From NCBI GenBank assembly GCA_035655435.1, contig DASRUN010000031.1, forward strand, positions 1 to 6,904: a stretch of DNA of 6,904 nucleotides. The letters run 5' to 3'. A model generated the notes under the pieces. The model ran no database searches. It saw only the letters and a list, made by a program, of their open reading frames with translations, and had not been told where the DNA came from. Below, piece after piece: positions 5,762 through 6,904 of this stretch. The position numbers and the translations under genes were made by a program. This stretch comes from UBA493 sp035655435 (lineage in GTDB: Archaea > Iainarchaeota > Iainarchaeia > Iainarchaeales > Iainarchaeaceae). Within the stretch, counting starts at the first letter, position 1; the number at the start of each line of letters is the position of its first letter.

Positions 5762-6712
5762 CTATTCCCTGTTTAGTTCCCGCCAGTAGGCCAATAATTC
5801 GTTGTGAGTATTTTCCAGTGGAATTTCGGGTTTCCATCCAGTGTGTTGGCGGAGCTTTGAATTGTCTCCCCAGGCTACCTGAACCTGCTCTTTAAAAATC
5901 CGCGTTGAGTCTTTTTTTATTTTAACTTTAACATTCGAATTCGAAAGCAGTTGTTTTAGCATGCTGGCCATTTTGACTGGTTTTCCCGAACAAATGTTAT
6001 ATGCTTCTCCAATTTTCCCTTTTTGTGCCAGTAGCCAGTATGCCCTGGCAACATCACGACAATCAGTAAAATCTCTGACGGAGTCCAGTTTTCCGACTTT
6101 TAATTCAGGCTTAATTTTCCCTGCCTCGATTTGGGCTATTTGTTTGCACCAATTTGAGTCAACAAATCGTTCAGGCCAAATAGGTCCGGTTTGATTGAAT
6201 GGCCTCGCACAAATTACTTGGACTTCATATTTATCAAAATATTGCCTTGCCAAATAATCGGCTGCTGCTTTTGTGACGCCGTATGGGTTAACAGGGTTAA
6301 GATTTTCATTTTCATTTATTGGCATCCGATTCCTTGGAACATTTCCATATTCTTCGCGGCTTCCAACCACAATTAGGCGCGTGTCCAATTTCAGTTGCCT
6401 GAGTGATTCCAAAAAATTGGCCGGCCCACCCGCATTTGTCAAAAGCGTTTTCAGCGGATTTTTCCAACTCTCAGCAAGAGTTGAAATTCCTGCCAATTGT
6501 ACAATCACATCAGGTTTTGTTTTCTTTACGGTTTTTTTGACGGATTCAAAATTTGTAATATCGCATGCAACACAAGGGACTTTTTTAAATATGCAGTTTT
6601 CTAATTTTCCGTTTCTCGTTGTTCCAATAACCTGTGCCCCATTCAGGTGGGCAAATTCGGCAACATAAGGTGCAATAGCCCCATTCATGCCCGTTACCAG
6701 AAACCGTTCCAT
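5762..6712 (-). CDS. GDP-mannose 4,6-dehydratase / 4-keto reductase-like SDR
   Basis: A 316-residue extended short-chain dehydrogenase from the ATG at 6712 (a TTG at 6727 would add five residues). Key parts: TGMNGAIA NAD(P)-binding loop (7-14), Asp51 after the third strand, LAGIS (73-77), catalytic-type GSREEYG (117-123) and YGVTK with Tyr144 and Lys148. The RPFNQTGP (170-177) and VRDFTDCRDVARAYW (212-226) blocks, together with YNICSGK and a TGWKPEIP...YWRE end, are specific to the GDP-mannose dehydratase / GDP-6-deoxy-4-keto-hexose reductase group. The Ser-x-Glu before YG resembles dehydratases; the length (shorter than the about 340-370 of classic GMD) resembles reductases, so the reaction is undecided. 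It would make or reduce a GDP-4-keto-6-deoxy sugar. It is first in the operon with the GT2 and methyltransferase genes. The loop lacks the usual third glycine (Ala14). No ribosome binding site is seen; a TATA box at the right distance suggests a leaderless mRNA. Confidence 0.9.
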   Translation of the reverse strand: MERFLVTGMNGAIAPYVAEFAHLNGAQVIGTTRNGKLENCIFKKVPCVACDITNFESVKKTVKKTKPDVIVQLAGISTLAESWKNPLKTLLTNAGGPANFLESLRQLKLDTRLIVVGSREEYGNVPRNRMPINENENLNPVNPYGVTKAAADYLARQYFDKYEVQVICARPFNQTGPIWPERFVDSNWCKQIAQIEAGKIKPELKVGKLDSVRDFTDCRDVARAYWLLAQKGKIGEAYNICSGKPVKMASMLKQLLSNSNVKVKIKKDSTRIFKEQVQVAWGDNSKLRQHTGWKPEIPLENTHNELLAYWRELNRE

Positions 6713-6721
6713 TGCTAGAAT

Positions 6722-6736
6722 TGACAATAATTGTCA
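6722..6736. promoter_or_regulatory. Perfect 15-bp palindrome, candidate operator
   Basis: TGACAAT-A-ATTGTCA is a perfect seven-base inverted repeat around one central base. It sits between the TATA-like box (6737-6744) and the ATG at 6712, just upstream of the predicted transcription start of the minus-strand SDR operon. A dimeric helix-turn-helix repressor bound there would block polymerase or initiation. No regulator gene is visible in the window, so the role is inferred from geometry. Confidence 0.45.
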
Positions 6737-6744
6737 TTTAATAT
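6737..6744 (-). promoter_or_regulatory. TATA box of the SDR-GT2-methyltransferase operon
   Basis: Minus strand ATATTAAA preceded by purine-rich AGAAAG, which could serve as a BRE. The centre is about 28 bp upstream of the ATG at 6712, giving a leaderless or near-leaderless transcript. It directly abuts the palindrome at 6722-6736. Confidence 0.45.
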
Positions 6745-6817
6745 CTTTCTGGCAGGCAAAGTTTTTGGAATTTTGTTGTTCAGAAACATTTTCAACTAAG
6801 CCCCCCATACCAAAACC

Positions 6818-6824
6818 ATTAAAA
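6818..6824 (+). promoter_or_regulatory. Candidate TATA box for the right-edge gene
   Basis: ATTAAAA, in the same CATTAAAA context as the box near 1537. Transcription is expected near 6848, which would leave a leader of about 17 bases carrying the AGGTGAT ribosome binding site. Confidence 0.35.
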
Positions 6825-6852
6825 GACAAAAGTGAACGAAGTAGGGTATGCC

Positions 6853-6859
6853 AGGTGAT
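6853..6859 (+). promoter_or_regulatory. Strong ribosome binding site for the right-edge gene
   Basis: AGGTGAT is complementary to the conserved 3' end of 16S rRNA and lies five bases before the GTG at 6865. It fixes that GTG as the start codon. Confidence 0.7.
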
Positions 6860-6864
6860 TTTTC

Positions 6865-6904
6865 GTGAATTTGGAGGGCAAAAATATCTTGGTTACAGGC
6901 GGCG
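6865..6904 (+). CDS. N-terminus of a Rossmann-fold sugar epimerase/dehydratase (cut by window edge)
   Basis: Only 13 codons are present: GTG start, then NLEGKNILVTGG. A beta strand running into TGG at residues 11-13 is the opening of the TGGxGxxG NAD-binding loop of extended SDRs such as NDP-sugar epimerases and dehydratases. The start is supported by the AGGTGAT site five bases upstream. It diverges from the SDR operon and would begin another transcription unit of the same glycan locus. The exact enzyme cannot be told from so little sequence. Confidence 0.7.
   Translation, partial: MNLEGKNILVTGG

Noticed and set aside
6273..6668. 131-codon plus-strand frame inside the SDR gene
   Set aside because: Antisense shadow of a gene with complete SDR motifs; no promoter or ribosome binding site of its own.
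1..6904. CRISPR arrays, tRNA or rRNA genes, insertion sequences
   Set aside because: Reading both strands I saw no regularly spaced repeats, no tRNA-like cloverleaf or rRNA segment, and no transposase or terminal inverted repeats.

Overview
The window reads as a stretch of an archaeal cell-surface glycan (sugar-nucleotide) locus. Archaeal origin is inferred from A/T-rich TATA-like boxes centred about 27 bp upstream of several start codons, two genes whose start lies almost at the predicted transcription start (leaderless style), and GGTGAT-type ribosome binding sites. The Lys/Asn/Ile-rich, AT-rich coding and compact gene spacing would fit a DPANN-type archaeon, but I cannot assign a lineage from the sequence alone.

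Layout, left to right: (1) a minus-strand NDP-sugar pyrophosphorylase that runs off the left edge (1-690); (2) two small overlapping minus-strand genes, a DUF2283-like protein (723-1085) behind a DUF4258/RelE-like protein (1072-1509), together resembling a toxin-antitoxin pair; (3) a plus-strand operon of a UDP-glucose/nucleotide-sugar 6-dehydrogenase (1539-2825) joined by an ATGA overlap to a second nucleotidyltransferase (2822-3568); (4) a convergent spacer of 112 bp with no gene; (5) a minus-strand operon, transcribed right to left, of a GDP-mannose 4,6-dehydratase/reductase-like SDR (5762-6712), a family 2 glycosyltransferase (5028-5753) and a zinc-binding C-methyltransferase (3681-4964); (6) a divergent promoter region with a perfect 15-bp palindrome, and the first 13 codons of a plus-strand Rossmann-type gene, probably another sugar epimerase/dehydratase, at the right edge.

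Working together (inference): the pyrophosphorylases activate sugar-1-phosphates as NDP-sugars. The 6-dehydrogenase oxidises one of them to a uronic acid. The SDR makes or reduces a 4-keto-6-deoxy sugar nucleotide, and the methyltransferase could add a branch methyl group to a keto sugar. The GT2 enzyme transfers a sugar to a lipid carrier or acceptor. This suggests a surface glycan or protein-linked oligosaccharide with acidic and possibly branched-chain deoxy sugars. The most noteworthy non-routine signals are the TA-like pair inside the glycan locus, the palindrome lying between a TATA box and a leaderless start, and a dense cluster of homopolymer runs inside the glycosyltransferase gene.
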